Under the pieces are notes generated by a model that saw only the letters and a program-made list of their open reading frames with translations, searched no databases and was not told the origin of the DNA. A stretch of DNA of 64,000 nucleotides from Brassica napus (Eukaryota; Streptophyta; Magnoliopsida; Brassicales; Brassicaceae): the NCBI RefSeq assembly GCF_020379485.1, contig NC_063452.1, forward strand, positions 35,177,608 to 35,241,607, written 5' to 3'. Within the stretch, counting starts at the first letter, position 1, and every line of letters begins with the position of its first letter. Shown piece by piece: positions 43,711-54,997 of the stretch. A program made the position numbers and the translations under genes.

Positions 43711-44479
43711 GATTTTAGATTCATAATGTGATCACGTGGCCGCAGGATATAAGCAAGCTCGGCCACAACACGTCTTATGCATTTATGATGTTCAAATACT
43801 AATCGACCATGGTACTATCAATCATGAGCCACACGGCCCTATAGGTTTTCTAATGCAATCAACCTAAGCTCGTGTGATCTATATGCTGGCCGATCTTGTT
43901 TTAACCAATTGTGAATGCAATATCATGTTCGGATTCATGTAAAACGATTTAAACATTCTTATGATCCCTAGGGTTTTCAATCTTTAAATTCTATCAACTT
44001 ATGTTTAAGGTTTCAAGGCCTTAAGTATTTGTATGTTCTGCTAGGTTGATTCAAGCTATCTAAACAATCCTAAACCTCAATTCAAATCAAGCAGGATCAA
44101 TCATAAAATCGGACACTAGCTTCTTTTAGGGTTTAGGGTTTTTCGATTCCTTGATTAGGGTTTGCCATGTTTCAGATTTAATCAATCAACATACAATCAG
44201 GTTCTAATTGGAATCGATTTATGTTTCTAGTTTAGGAGATTGTCGATTTTAAATTCAAACTAAGGTATAATCTTTTGGTGAGCAAGTTTATTGCTTGATT
44301 GATTGTTTTGAGTTTGTTAACGTTTGGTTGAAGTAGCTAGATTCAGGTATATTCTCAGCTATGATAAATAATACTTAATTTGGGAAATTAGGAGTTTATT
44401 ATTATTAATTGTTCTTGAATTCAAACTAAGGTATAATCTTTTAGATTATCTAATCTGGATCTCGGACCTGAACTCTCAT
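43711..44479. other. Leader of Copia K and undefined AT-rich junction
   Basis: No coding frame is supported. The part next to gag is probably the Copia leader. A 25 bp exact direct repeat (aattcaaactaaggtataat core) occurs at 44252-44276 and 44418-44442. No LTR end or primer site could be recognised. Confidence 0.45.
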
Positions 44480-45469
44480 TATTTTGGTCGCGAGAAAGTG
44501 TCGATCGATAATTGTTTGTGAATATCGATCGATACACCTTTCAAAATATCGATCGACAAGGATATCACTGTGTCGATCGATACTTCTTCCAGAAAGTTTT
44601 ACGAACGGGTTTGATTTGTATTCTCTAACTCACTATACCAACTCTTGTCTGTATCTAGTCAGTTAGATCATTCTAATTATTTTCAGGTATTGAGTCAAGC
44701 AATGGCTTGATCCCAATTAATCCTAGGATCTAAGTTTAAAGGGTGATCAATCCTAAACGTAGCTTTAATGCATAACTAGATGATTGAACTATATTTTTAA
44801 ACATCCTAACAATTGTTGCGTCAGTATTACATTTATCAACCTATTTGAGAAACCTAAATCTAAAAGTAAAGACTACTCAGACATATTCATGGAACACATG
44901 GTTATGATGGTCTGAATAATACTTAAATAAATTAAATAGCAAAAGTAACAGAAATAATGAAAGCAAGGGAGTTCTAGATCTTCTCCGTTTTGCAGTAGAT
45001 GATCTATCTCTCCAATCCTAAGCTCTCCTCTTTCAATGGTGGCTTCTTGCCTCCTCCAAACTAGGTCTAAAAGGTCTCTATGCAAGTCTGCCTCTAAAAC
45101 AATACAAAACCCTAATAAATAGCCTAACAGGCGGCCATGGACTAATGATGTAATTATTGAGACTTTTGTGAAACTTGAAATCTTCTAATTTTTCATTAAC
45201 TCTCGGATGGCTTCATAATCGATCGATATGAGGGAATTGACATCGATCGATATTTGGTGGTGACTATCGGTCGATATTGAACTGCGACCGTCGACCATCT
45301 CTTGCTTCCAGCGAAGCTCAAAAGATCTCTAAATAGCTACAAATACATCATTTCCTTGCAAATTGTACCTGGACCTGTAAATACTCTAAATAGACTCTAT
45401 ATAATAATAAATGTATCTTAAAACACTTATAAACCATGGCTAATAGTAGGTAAAATCCATGGTCTATCA
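44480..45469 (-). repeat. Diverged 3' LTR-like segment of element F
   Basis: On the minus strand this begins tgatagaccatggattttacc, homologous to the starts of the LTR at 48944 and of J at 53938. It then continues with Athila-LTR-like text (ctgagtagtc, then cctaggattaattgggatcaa). It holds many gatcgatc words. The body differs from the 560 bp 5' LTR, so one copy is deleted or they are not a true pair. The lower boundary is a guess. Confidence 0.45.
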
Positions 45470-45824
45470 ACAGTGACTGCTATACTAACCCTGGTAATAT
45501 CACAGCTACAATAACTTCCGATTTTCTGCTACAGTGTCGGTCGATGTTCTTGATACAGTGTTGCTCAATTTTCTTGCTATAGTGTCACTCGGCGCTGCTA
45601 CAGTACCGTCGTTACTGTTAACTTTTTTTTTGACCTGCATAAAAATAAAAACAAAAATTAGTAACAATCTAACATAAACTGAAAGAAATTACCTAATACT
45701 GGTTTGCCTCCCACTCAGCGCTTTGTTATAGTCATTTAGCTTGACTTTGGAGATCTGATTTAGTCCGGATGAGAATGAGAACATGCTCGAAAACAATTCT
45801 CCATGTCTGCTCTATGAAGCTTTA

Positions 45825-46652
45825 TCATTCTTGTGTGAAAGCCTCCTCCATAGACTCTTCTCCTTTGTCTATCATCTCAGCAATAAGGAGCGCTCGAAGC
45901 TTTGCATATGGCTGTTTGAAGCAAATATTGCACAGTCTGGATTTCCTGACACCATCTAAGAAGCGAGGAATCAATGATAACTGAGAACCTTTCTTGGTCA
46001 TTTTCCTCTTCTTCCAATTCCTCCTCTTCTTTCCCCTAGACTTGTCTGATCGCGTGGTGGTTTCTCCATCAAAAAGGTTTCCACACAGATCGAACTCCTT
46101 ATGCTTTGATACGCGTCCGCTATCGATCGACGATGCAGCGATAGTGTCGATCGATGTTGAAGTTGTAGTGTCGATCGATGCTGGCTTGTTGATGTCGTTC
46201 GATATTTCATATGTGGTGTCGTTCGATGGTATCCGGTCGGTGTCGATCGATGCTGCTTCTGCTGGGCCCTTATCGATTTCATCTCTAAATCGCAACCCTC
46301 TCTGAGAAGTTTCTACATGCTGATGATCATCCAATACCTCAATGTAAGAACTCAGATGCACACCTTTATCTGGTGGGATATGAAATTCAATTTCAAATAC
46401 TGCGCAAGGAACCACAAACTTCACAGGGTCATGTATCCTCTTCACACTTTTGTGAAACCCAACAGCTTCTTCTGCGCATATAAGTGGTCTCAGATGTTTG
46501 GAGTCAACATTGTGTGAGGCCTCAGACTTGTGTAATCTTTCCTCAACTGGTTCCAGCTCAACTATGTATCCTGGTAGCTCGTCCAACCATGAGTGTTGAT
46601 CTTTATCATCAGGTGGGTGTCGATTGATGTCGGGTGGATGCCGTCGATCCAT
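45825..46652 (-). pseudogene. C-terminal gag-polyprotein part of element F, function unknown
   Basis: Begins MDRRHPPDINRHPPDDKDQ. It has a segment starting VKFVVPC (aligning with the pre-protease block of G, but without a DTG/DSG site), several SIDT repeats, a very basic cluster GKKRRNWKKRKMTKKG, and a conserved tail KQPYAKLRALLIAEMIDKGE. The tail parallels the C-terminus of the B gag-protease (SKVRAILTHELKEKGE). No enzyme can be assigned. The frame is open, but it follows a broken gag. Confidence 0.55.
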
Positions 46653-48222
46653 GCTTTAAGGTGGATGTCGATCGCTGATGTAGGGTGGATATCGATCGAT
46701 TTCATCATGTTGGCGTCGATTGATGTTAGCCTTTGGCGAAGTCTCCAGATCTCCTCTTGAAGTATGCTCATCGTCATCAAGCTTGTTCTCTGAATTCTGA
46801 TCCATATCTTCAAGCCATTCCTCCAGCTCTAAGAAGTATTTCATAGTGACTTCTCTACTTGAATCCAAGTCTTCAAGTTTTTCTCCATCCTCCAACTCCA
46901 AGAACTCTTCTAGCTCCAAGAAATTTTCCATGGTGATTTCTCTGTCTCCATCTGAGGTAGGATCACAACTTGATATATCAATGCTCTTCAGTGTCGAGTC
47001 TGCAATGTCCTGAGGACAACTCGATCTTTTAAGAATTTCGAGTGGTATCGATCAATAACAAATGTCTGTGTCGATCGCTGCTGAGGTGCTGCCGATCGTT
47101 TCTGAGTTTGTACCGTCGATGGACGGTGAGGTCGTATTGTTGGTAGACGTGATGTTCGTACGGTCGTTAGACGTTGAGGTCGTGCCGTCGGTAGACGTTG
47201 AAGTCGTACCGTCGGTTGACGTTGTGGTTGTAATGGCGATCGATGCTGAGCTCGTGTCACTAATGTCGGCTTCTTCTACTCTGCTCAGCTCTCCAGATTC
47301 ATGTTGTTCATCACCCTCTATCATAATGTAGTCGAGCAACTGTCTCAGAATCTGATCTTCCCTCTTTATCTGCCAACTTTCAACAAGCCTATCCCACTTA
47401 TCATTCTTCTCTTTTTCTTGAGTTGCTTCAGCATCATCAAGAAATTTGTATAGGAAGGCTCTTTCAATGTCCTCCCAGATGGTTAGAGATCGTAGCTGTA
47501 GTTGACTGAACTAGCTGAATGCATCCCTAGAGATAGAATAGGGGAAGATCTTGCAGAGCATGTGGTATTCTGACACTTCATTCTGCTCACTCCTTGACAC
47601 GAGATCCTCAAGCTCTTCGATGTGGTTTCTGGGATCTTGGTGAGGAATACCCTGAAAGGGGTCTTAACCTACCCAATCATGCCACTCTCGGCTCAGGTAA
47701 AAGTCATTCATTTCAGCAACAACAATCACATCAGGGATCACAGCACCCTGAGCATTAATCAATTGTCATGCGCTGTTGCGAGTGCGACTTTCTTCGTCTC
47801 TTAACATCTCATTCTCGCCAACTTTAAGTATTAGCACTTCGACCCTCTCTGTCTCCACACAAGTGGTGTCGGTCAACGGATGAACCGTACCATGATGAAC
47901 AGTGTCTCGGTGAACAGTGTCTCGGTGAACAGTGTCGAACGACGCGGGATGAACAGTTTCGATCAATAGGATGAACAGTGTTTTTGACACATGTTGAATA
48001 GTGCCAATCGACGTAGGTTAAACAATGTCGATCGACGTAGGTTAAACAGTGTCGATCGACGTCAGGTGAACAGTGTCGATCGACGTCAGGTGAACAGTGT
48101 CAATCGACGCGGGATGAATAGTGTCGATCGATGCTTGGATTTCTATGTTGCCAATCACTGCTTGGAGGGTGTCGACTGCCCTCTTAGACTTGTGGATCAC
48201 GCGTTCCAAATCCATTGGCTCA
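46600..48222 (-). pseudogene. Gag of element F with Ser-Ile-Asp repeats
   Basis: Start at about 48231-48222 (MALTEPMDLERVIHKSKRA). A run of 8-residue repeats SIDTVHLT follows (24 bp units, 48130-47990) and then shorter DTVHR units (47960-47890). The gag core is at about 47640-47350 (FSQLQ, TIWEDIERAFLYKFLDDA, EKEKNDKWDRLVESW). Downstream are SSASIAITTTTSTDGT-type repeats (47260-47090) and an acidic ENFLELEEFLELED segment (46931-46800). In-frame stops (near 47762, 47667 and 47510) and frameshifts break it. Confidence 0.72.
47865..48135. repeat. 24 bp tandem repeat with gtcgatcgacg core
   Basis: Five to six units of gtcgatcgacgt(a/c)aggt(t/g)aaacagt, in frame with gag so that each unit adds eight residues. 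A 15 bp subrepeat (gtgtctcggtgaaca) occurs at about 47905-47935. Copy-number changes would keep the reading frame. Confidence 0.8.
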
Positions 48223-48360
48223 GTAAGAGCCATATTCCCTTGCTGCTTCTCGTACTCATATGTATGTACCTGAAACACAAGAAAATTTTTTATCAGTTTT
48301 TTTTTATCAGTAGTAAAACCTAGAGTAAATCTAACTAAACAAGATCTAATGGCGATCAAA

Positions 48361-48384
48361 GCTCCCCGGCAACAGCGCCAAATT
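48361..48384 (-). other. Primer binding site of element F
   Basis: The minus strand reads tttggcgctgttgccgggga directly inside the LTR. This is the Athila-type primer site, similar to that of element B at 7761. Confidence 0.8.
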
Positions 48385-48944
48385 TGAAATCACTCAAATT
48401 ACCCCAAGGAGTGATTTATACTCTCTCAAATAAAAGGTCGAGTTGTAGTACTTAGGGTTTTAGGTCGTCCAAGGGTATTCTGGTAATTTGTGGTTGCTTC
48501 TGGGTTTCAGAGGTCATAAAATATGCTCAGCCCATATTCTGGCATCACCGTCGATTGACACCAATGCTGTTTCATCGATCGACAGTACTTCATCTCTTCG
48601 ACAGCTTTCTCTTGCGAGGCAGACTGACCACTCTTCAATAAAACGGGTATAACTTATTCTAAAGGATACTGATTGACCTCAGACAGGCGTTATTGGAAAG
48701 CTAACTCAAAGTTGTATCTTTTGTCAAAATATGGGCTAAATATAAAGGTGGAAAGGTCTCAATCCATAGCTAAACATCTGACGCGGCTGTGTAGATCTGC
48801 ACCTCAAAAGGCTCCAAAATCACCATATTTCTCCAAAACGTACCTGAACCTGTAAATACTCGAAAAAGACTCCAAAACATAATAATTATATCTTAAAACA
48901 CTCATATACCATGGCTGAAAATGGGTAAAATCCATGGTATATCA
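48385..48944 (-). repeat. 5' LTR of element F
   Basis: 560 bp. Minus-strand start TGATATACCATGG, end GAGTGATTTCA. Homologous to J (53938-54464, opposite orientation). It contains a few gatcgatc words. The first bases beyond it (48945, ctgat) belong to the gag of H. Confidence 0.8.
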
Positions 48945-48949
48945 CTGAT

Positions 48950-50660
48950 CGATCCCGCCGGCCTATTCTTCATCGAAAGTGATCGCTCCTTTCGGGAAGT
49001 CGTCAGGCGCGGACCAGGTTAGCGAATTTGCGCTTGTCTCAGCATTGCGCTCATAAGCTTTGATGCGGAAATGGTATTGCTGCACTACTGCGATCCTCCG
49101 ATGATCTTATTGACCCTGCGGCGACTATTGTCATTGCCCTTCTCGTCTTGCCTTCTCCCGCACTTTTCTCCTGATTGGTTCCCTTGGAGAGAGTTCTCCG
49201 TTTGAGGGGCCTTACTGTTTCTTGGAGGGCGGTCTGAGTCACGGACGAGAAATTTTAAGCTAGATACTTCGGCGAGTTCTCCTGCGAGCAGCCTTGCGGC
49301 CAACCTGGCACCGAGAACCTTGCAGTTTATGGTCGAATGGCCGCGGGCCTGATGAAAGTCGCAGAAGGCATTCTCGTCAAAATTCGGATATCAAGTCCAT
49401 GTATTTCCCGTCATCCGGCCTTGCTCTGGTCCGTAATTGATAGCGTAGTTATGCGCTCCTTGGGTCTTCTCTTCCCCGTGATGGACGTTTTTGTCGTTAC
49501 GAGGGTTTCTCCTTTTAGGTTTCTGATCCGACCCGGGATCCTTCGATGAAGTTTTTGTGAGCCTTTGTTTTTGCGATATGATGTCCGTCTCTTCTTCGAT
49601 GGTTATGTAGTCTGTGTCCTTATGGAGCGCGTCCTGAATCGTACGCGGCTTATCCAAGGTTATCCACTTTCTGAACTTTGACTTGTACCAGAGCGTTTTA
49701 CGAGTGTGTCTACTGCCACTTTGTCGCTTATCCCGCCGACTCTGGCCATGACAATTTTAAACCATTTTATGAAGTCGCGGACATGCTCCAGAGATCGACA
49801 TCAGAGGTTTCTCGGTCTATGAACATAGAGTACTGCTTGAGAAACTCTGAGACGAGTTTGCGAAAGCTTCTGATGGAATTTAGCTTCAGGCGAGAGAACC
49901 ATTCGAGCGCTGCTTGTGGAGGTTTTCGACAAAGAGGCGACATTCGCCGGCATCTCTTTCACTCTCTCTGAATTTGGCTCTCCCCATTGTGATCTGGAAA
50001 GCCTGCAGGTGTCCCCTGGGATCGGTGGTACCGTCGTAAGGCGTTACCTTGATCTTTCCAGGATCCAAAACCCTAGGTCCGGTGATGCGGGTAGTAAAGG
50101 GCCTCTTTCGAGATTCCTCGAGCAGCAGATCGATCTCGGGCGCGGTAATAGTAGCGTGGTGAATCTGAGATTTCACCGCTCTGACTTCCGCAGCCGTTTT
50201 CATGAGATGACCGCGAGCGTTCCGAGTATGCTCCTGACCAATTCTTCTTTCTCCGTCCCATAATATAGCTTCTTCTTCTTCGGTCATCGGATTATCAAAC
50301 TGGGAATCATCTTGAGCCGCATGACTCCTTGTACGACGTGGATGCACGTCTGTGTCTTCATCCGTAGGTTCGGACTGACTGCTAGAATCTACGTCGACGC
50401 GCTCAATTTCTCCTTCCTCCTTGTCTTCCATAAGAGGGGGAAGATCTCCTGGGTTTTTCTGCGTTGGCACATGAGTGATTTCTCGGTGTTTTGCCCTGAC
50501 GTTTTCCCCTGCGCGTTGCCGGACCGGTCCAAAGGAGTTCTGGTGGTTCCACGCGGAAGGACGGCTTTGGTTCTTGCTGCTAGGTTTTTGACCTGTTTAG
50601 CGAGAGAACTCATGACCTTGTCCAATTCTTTGGACTTTTTTTCAAAAGTCAAAAACATTT
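48950..50660 (-). pseudogene. Gag of element H
   Basis: Minus-strand pieces in order. A coiled N-terminal part (50658-50389) reads FEKKSKELDKVMSSLAKQV. The gag core (50470-49886) has EIDLLLEESRKRPFTTRI and VTPYDGTTDPRGHLQAFQI. A damaged middle retains [16 protein letters not shown]. Then [17 protein letters not shown] (49657-49391) and the zinc-finger-like [14 protein letters not shown] (about 49360-49320) lead to [13 protein letters not shown] and [12 protein letters not shown] with a stop at 49085. Each block matches gag of element C. The protease would follow but is cut off by element F. Confidence 0.8.
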
Positions 50661-50804
50661 TCTGGACCTCCTCGAACGCCGCGGTGTTGAGGTTAACCGC
50701 GGTAACGTTCGCTGCTGGAGTGCTTCCAACATTGTCGTCGAGGGCATCGCCGTCGCGAGTTTGTTGGTTGTTGATATCGTGAGCTGACAGGTCTGATCGA
50801 GCGT

Positions 50805-52169
50805 TGGTGGAACCGAAATTCGCACTGTCGATTTCTGTTGAATTAGGAAAGTTAGGAAAGCCCTAATTTCCCAGAGGTCCCGGATATGTGCTAAACCACA
50901 CGTCAAGCAATCAAGAACACAAAAAGACATACGAAAAAATATGAGAATCAAAAAGAGAACAAAATTTATATTATTCCGAATCTGCGTATGAGCGTTACAA
51001 CAAGGTAAGGGTCTTGGCTACGAGAGCTGCCGGCGGGATCCCTAGTTCTAGCACCTAAAACTGCAGAAAACCTAATTGAGTCGCAGCTCGAATACAAAAA
51101 CGGAAATTTTTTAAAATTGCTCTAAGTATTGCTCTGAGTAGTTCTTCTCCTTTTTTGCGCCCCTTCAACTTCAATCCTCTTATATACTCCTTCTAAGGCG
51201 GTTTACCTTTTCCCTTTCTGCCCTCGGTCAAGTTTATCGCTTCGCGGAAATATTCCATTTTTCTTCAATCTCTGTGTTTATCTTCGAAAACTTGACATTT
51301 ATCCTCCGAACTTGACACTTATCTCCTTCTGGGTAACAAGTGATACACCTTCGTAACGACTGGCTTGATTCCATAAAATCATAAGTGGGATTTTTGTCGT
51401 GTTCTCGCCCCTTTCAGGCCGTTTTCCGACTTAGACGTTCATACGATTTTTAAAAAAGAACGCTTCCGAAACGACGTCGATTTCGAAAAACATTCAAATT
51501 CCTTGTATAGCATAGGCAATCTTGGCTGTTCAGCTAACCGTTGCCATTTTATACGATCAATCCGAATGTTCTTCGAGAAAACGAGTTCTTGCGGTTTTTA
51601 AATCCTAAAGTTCCGACGATTCCTCTGATCATGACGAAACAAGAGCGAGTTTGATACGATCTCGGGAGAGGAGTTACAAGGACGAGGTGAAGACGGATTT
51701 TGGTCAATTCTGCTCAGCCGTTCGCCGAACTGGGCTGGTCCAGCTCGGCGAACGGCCGAGCTGAATCCGTGGTTGATCTAGCTCGGCTAACGGCCGAGCT
51801 GAATCCATGTTTGATCCAGCTCGGCCGTTCGCCAAACTGGACTGGTCCAGCTTGGAGAACAGCCGAGCTGACTCCGTGGTTGATCCAGCTTGGCCGTTCG
51901 CCGTATTGGACTGGTCCAGCTCGGCGAACGGCCGAGCTGAATCCTGCGGTTGATCCAGCTCGGCTGTTCGCTGAACTGGACTAGTCCAGCTCGGCGAACG
52001 GCCGAGCTGAATCCTGCGGTTGATCCAGCTCGTCCGTTTCGATGAGCCGACCATTAGACCTTCGGTTTTTTTTTTTGTTTTTTGACTTCTTTCTATTTTT
52101 ATGGAAGAGAAGATTTGCTCGGGAAGTTTTCCGACGTTGATTTAGTCGTAACCGATATTGACCCCAACA
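50805..52169 (-). repeat. 5' LTR of element H
   Basis: About 1365 bp, from tggtggaaccgaaattcgc (plus strand) to attgaccccaaca. The inner end is mutated relative to C (tgtgggaacc). It contains a TATA-like box on the minus strand (near 51177-51188) and a GC-rich inverted-repeat array at 51700-52045. Confidence 0.78.
51710..52045. repeat. GC-rich inverted-repeat tandem array in the LTR of H
   Basis: About five units of roughly 69-70 bp. Each pairs ccagctcggccgttcgcc with its near-perfect inverse ggcgaacggccgagctg about 20 bp away, so each unit can form a hairpin. It occupies the same LTR zone as the 67 bp array of C, but the unit sequence differs. ORFs on both strands across it are repeat translation. 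Confidence 0.85.
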
Positions 52170-53937
52170 ATGTTGTCATTGCCTGACCAACAAAAGCCAT
52201 AAATTACCTTTCTCCACATCTAGTTTCACTTCAAACCGACCATTACAACTTCTGTTCAGTGATGTCTGGACAAGACCTATCCTTTCAAAAGACAATTTCA
52301 AGTGTTATCTTGTTATTGTAGACCATTACTCTCGGTATACCTGGTTGTATCCAATTAAACAAAAATCTCAGATTAAAGAAGTCTTTATTGCATTTAAAGG
52401 ACTTGTTGAGAACCGTTTTCAACAACGCATCACCCCTCTATTTACAAACAATGGAGGAGAGGTTTTGGCATTGAAGTCTTACCTTTCATAACATGGTATC
52501 TCGCACCTAACTTTTCCCCCGCATACTCCAGAGCACAATGGCTTGGTAGAGAGGATGCATTGACATGTTGTCGAAACTGGCCTCACAATGCTCTCTAAGG
52601 ATTCAATGCCGAAGATGTATTGGCCATTCGCCTTTGCTGCAGCGGTCTATACAATCAACATACTGCCAACAACAGTTCTTGAACTTCAGTCTCTGTTTTA
52701 AAAAAAATTTGGAACCAAACTCAATCTTGATCGCCTCCGGATCTTCAGCTGTTCTTGCTATCCTTGGCTTCATCCATATAACTGCCACAAGTTGAATGAT
52801 CGATCTTGACAGTGTGTTTTTGGGCTATTCTCTCACACAGAGCGCCTATTACTGTCTTGACAAGGCTACTAGTCGCATTTATACATCTAGACACGTCTAA
52901 TTTGATGAGGCGACATACCCATTTGCAAAACCTGAGACCTCTTCTCAAAATCTCGACGCCGAACCGTCACCTACACTCCCACACTTGAGCTCACACGCCA
53001 TTTCGGTACCCCCCCCCCCCCTCATGCTTGGATCCTCACCTAGACAATCAAGCTCCGTCACCATCTCTGACTCCGAACACTCAGGTATTACCTTCTGTCT
53101 CTCCATCTTTGACGTCTTCTTCTTCTGTCACTGAGCCCACTGCTCCTACTCAAAATGGGCTGCGATCCACTGTCCAGAAAAACCCACTTCCAAATTTGAC
53201 TATCTAAAACCCGGCGCACAAAAACCATGGCCCAAAAATTTCAGCCCACAAATATATTTTCTTCACTACAAATACAAAATTTCAATCCTCCGACTTCATC
53301 TGCCATAAACACCAATACCTCACTTCCAAATAACATTCATCGGATGCAAGCTCGTTCCAAAAATAATATCACCAAACCGATGAAGAAACTTACCCTCACC
53401 GCAGCCTCTTGAAATCCCCATCTACTGAACCAATAACCATTTAACAGGCTCTAAAAGATGAAGGTTGGAGACGAGCTGCCTTAATATAGTTTGATTCCAT
53501 GATAAAGAACAGAACATGGGACTTGGTTCCACCAAATCCTACACATAATCTAGTCACTTGCCGTTGGTTTTTCACCACAAAATACCTACCGAGTGGAAAA
53601 GAAATTCGACGCAAAGGGAGGCTTGTAGCTCACGGTTTTAATCAGAGATATGGAGTGGATTATGCTGAAACCTTTAGACCTGTAATCAAGTCAACTAGCA
53701 TCCGAACATATATTGACATTGCAGTGAAGAAGAATTGGAATATTAACGAATTGGCCATCAATAATGTGTTGTTGCAAGGCCACTTGAATGAGGAAGTTTA
53801 CATGACACAACCACCAGGCTTCGTTGACAAGGACACCCCACATCATGTCTGCAAACTCAACAGACCGATCTATGGACTTAAGCAAGTTCCCCGTGCTTGG
53901 TACCAATCCTTGAAACAACATCTTCTCAATGGTGGCT
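52170..53937 (+). mobile_element. Element I: Copia retrotransposon fragment
   Basis: Plus-strand integrase and reverse transcriptase of a Ty1/Copia element, cut on the left by element H and on the right by LTR J at 53938. No LTR of its own is in the window. Many stops and frameshifts show it is old. Confidence 0.85.
52215..53937 (+). pseudogene. Copia I integrase and reverse transcriptase
   Basis: The integrase core runs LLFSDVWTRPILS, YLVIVDHYSRYTWLYPI and then LFTNNGGEVLALKSYLS with a stop, where the second catalytic position (usually DNGGE) is Asn. PHTPEHNGLVERMH retains the Glu. The integrase tail LDRLRIFSC...VFLGYS, with stops, leads through a Ser/Thr/Pro-rich linker (about 53000-53400) to reverse transcriptase: MIKNRTWDLVPPNPTHNLVT, RRKGRLVAHGFNQRYGVDYA, NNVLLQGHLNEEVYMTQPPG and GLKQVPRAWYQSL. 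It breaks off at 53937 before the YVDD box. Confidence 0.85.
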
Positions 53938-54464
53938 TGATATACTATGGATTTTACCCATTATTAGCCATGGTATACAGGTGTTTTAAGATATATTTAA
54001 TGCGATGTAGAGTCTATTTAGAGCGTTTACAGGTTCAGGGACGATTTGGAGTAAAGTGGTGATTTTGGTATCTTTTGGAGCCTTTTGAGTGCAGAACTGC
54101 ACATACGCGTCAGATGTCTAGCTATGGATGGGGACCTTCACACCATTATATTGAGCCCATATTTGGACACAAGATAGATATTTGAGTTAGATTTCCAATG
54201 CCACCAGTTTTAGGTCAATCAGCATCCTATAGAAGAAGTTATGCCTGTTTTACTGAAGAGTGGTCTGTCAGCCTCGAGAGAGGAAGCTGTCGAGGAGATG
54301 AAGGACTGTCGATCGACGGTGCTAAAACCTTATTTATGCATTTTTTTAAGCCATTGTTGACGGCTACGCTTTCTTATATTCATAGTTCTAGGTTAGGAGA
54401 GAAGAAAGCAACTCCTTCAGAGTCCTCTTGGAACTCCATTGATTTTGGTTTTATAGTTTATATC
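53938..54464 (+). repeat. Partial LTR J (family of element F)
   Basis: Starts TGATATACTATGG and is homologous, in opposite orientation, to the LTR of F (48385-48944). It has a gatcgacgg word near 54312. It is cut at 54465 by the LTR of element E, so it may have been a 5' LTR or a solo LTR. No coding region is supported. Confidence 0.75.
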
Positions 54465-54955
54465 TGTTGGTGAAAAATACTTAACCTCCAGCCCCTGGCA
54501 GGACACCGGCCTCTGGATCCCCGCTGGAAGGAACCCTGGTTCCCAGGATCCCCGCTAAAAGGAACCCAGGTTCCCCGCAATAGAGTTTTCCGGGTCAGGT
54601 CCCAGGATCACCCCTTCCCCCGGGAAATGGAAAACTTCTGATAAGGAGAACCTTCCATATTTCTGAATATGGAAGAGTTTAACCTACTCCAACTGACTAA
54701 GGCCCGCCTTAGGAAGACTATATAAAGGGAACCTAAACCCTAAAGCAAGAGATCGACACTTGGAGACTTAGAGATTAGAGCTAGCCAGGTAAAACTAGGG
54801 TTCTTACTCAAATTGTTGTAGTTTCAGCTCTTTGATCTAATAAAACGTCTCTTTCCACCTTCTTCTTTATAAATATTCACGAAATCTATACAAATACCAG
54901 CCTTGTCCATCTTTCCGTAGTACTCACAAATATCCTACACAAAAATCCCCTAACA
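54465..54955 (+). repeat. 5' LTR of element E
   Basis: 491 bp, TGTTGG...CCCCTAACA, matches 36180-36682. TATA box CTATATAAAGG at about 54718-54728. It is inserted in LTR J. Confidence 0.88.
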
Positions 54956-54974
54956 GTTTGGCGCTAGAAGGAGG
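54956..54974 (+). other. Primer binding site of element E
   Basis: gtttggcgctagaaggagg immediately after the LTR, identical to the site in element C. Confidence 0.75.
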
Positions 54975-54997
54975 GGAGTAATCTAAACTACGTGATA

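Larger units (their letters stand above)
38535..44100 (-). mobile_element. Element K: Ty1/Copia retrotransposon
   Basis: Minus-strand order: leader, gag (43710-42616), protease-integrase (42484-41420), integrase end to reverse transcriptase start (41395-40436), reverse transcriptase-RNase H (40399-38972), polypurine tract (38816-38826) and 3' LTR (38535-38815). The 5' LTR and primer site were not found upstream of gag, so the 5' end (about 44.1-44.4 kb) is uncertain. Coding damage is light: three nonsense codons. Confidence 0.88.
44480..48944 (-). mobile_element. Element F: Athila-related non-autonomous Gypsy with Ser-Ile-Asp repeats
   Basis: Minus-strand order: 5' LTR (48944-48385), Athila-type primer site (48384-48361), gag with Ser-Ile-Asp repeats (about 48222-46600), a C-terminal protein (46652-45825), the ggttgcctccca motif (45701-45713) and a diverged 3' LTR-like segment (45469 downward). 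No reverse transcriptase, RNase H or integrase. It interrupts gag of element H at 48945. The outer 3' end is not resolved. Confidence 0.75.
48945..52169 (-). mobile_element. Element H: Tat-related Gypsy retrotransposon (relative of C), 3' truncated
   Basis: Minus strand: 5' LTR (52169-50805), gag start near 50660, gag core, zinc finger; it is cut by element F at 48944. The LTR begins TGTTGGGGTCAATATCGG, as in element C (TGTTGGGGTCAAAATCGG), and gag is collinear with that of C. No pol is present. It sits in Copia I, which resumes at 52170. Confidence 0.8.

Noticed and set aside
47865..48135. 24 bp repeats as a possible CRISPR or satellite
   Set aside because: No spacers, in frame with gag, and the same words occur elsewhere in related elements.
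51700..52054. ORFs with repeated PSWT/ELD peptides
   Set aside because: Translation of the inverted-repeat array in the LTR of H.
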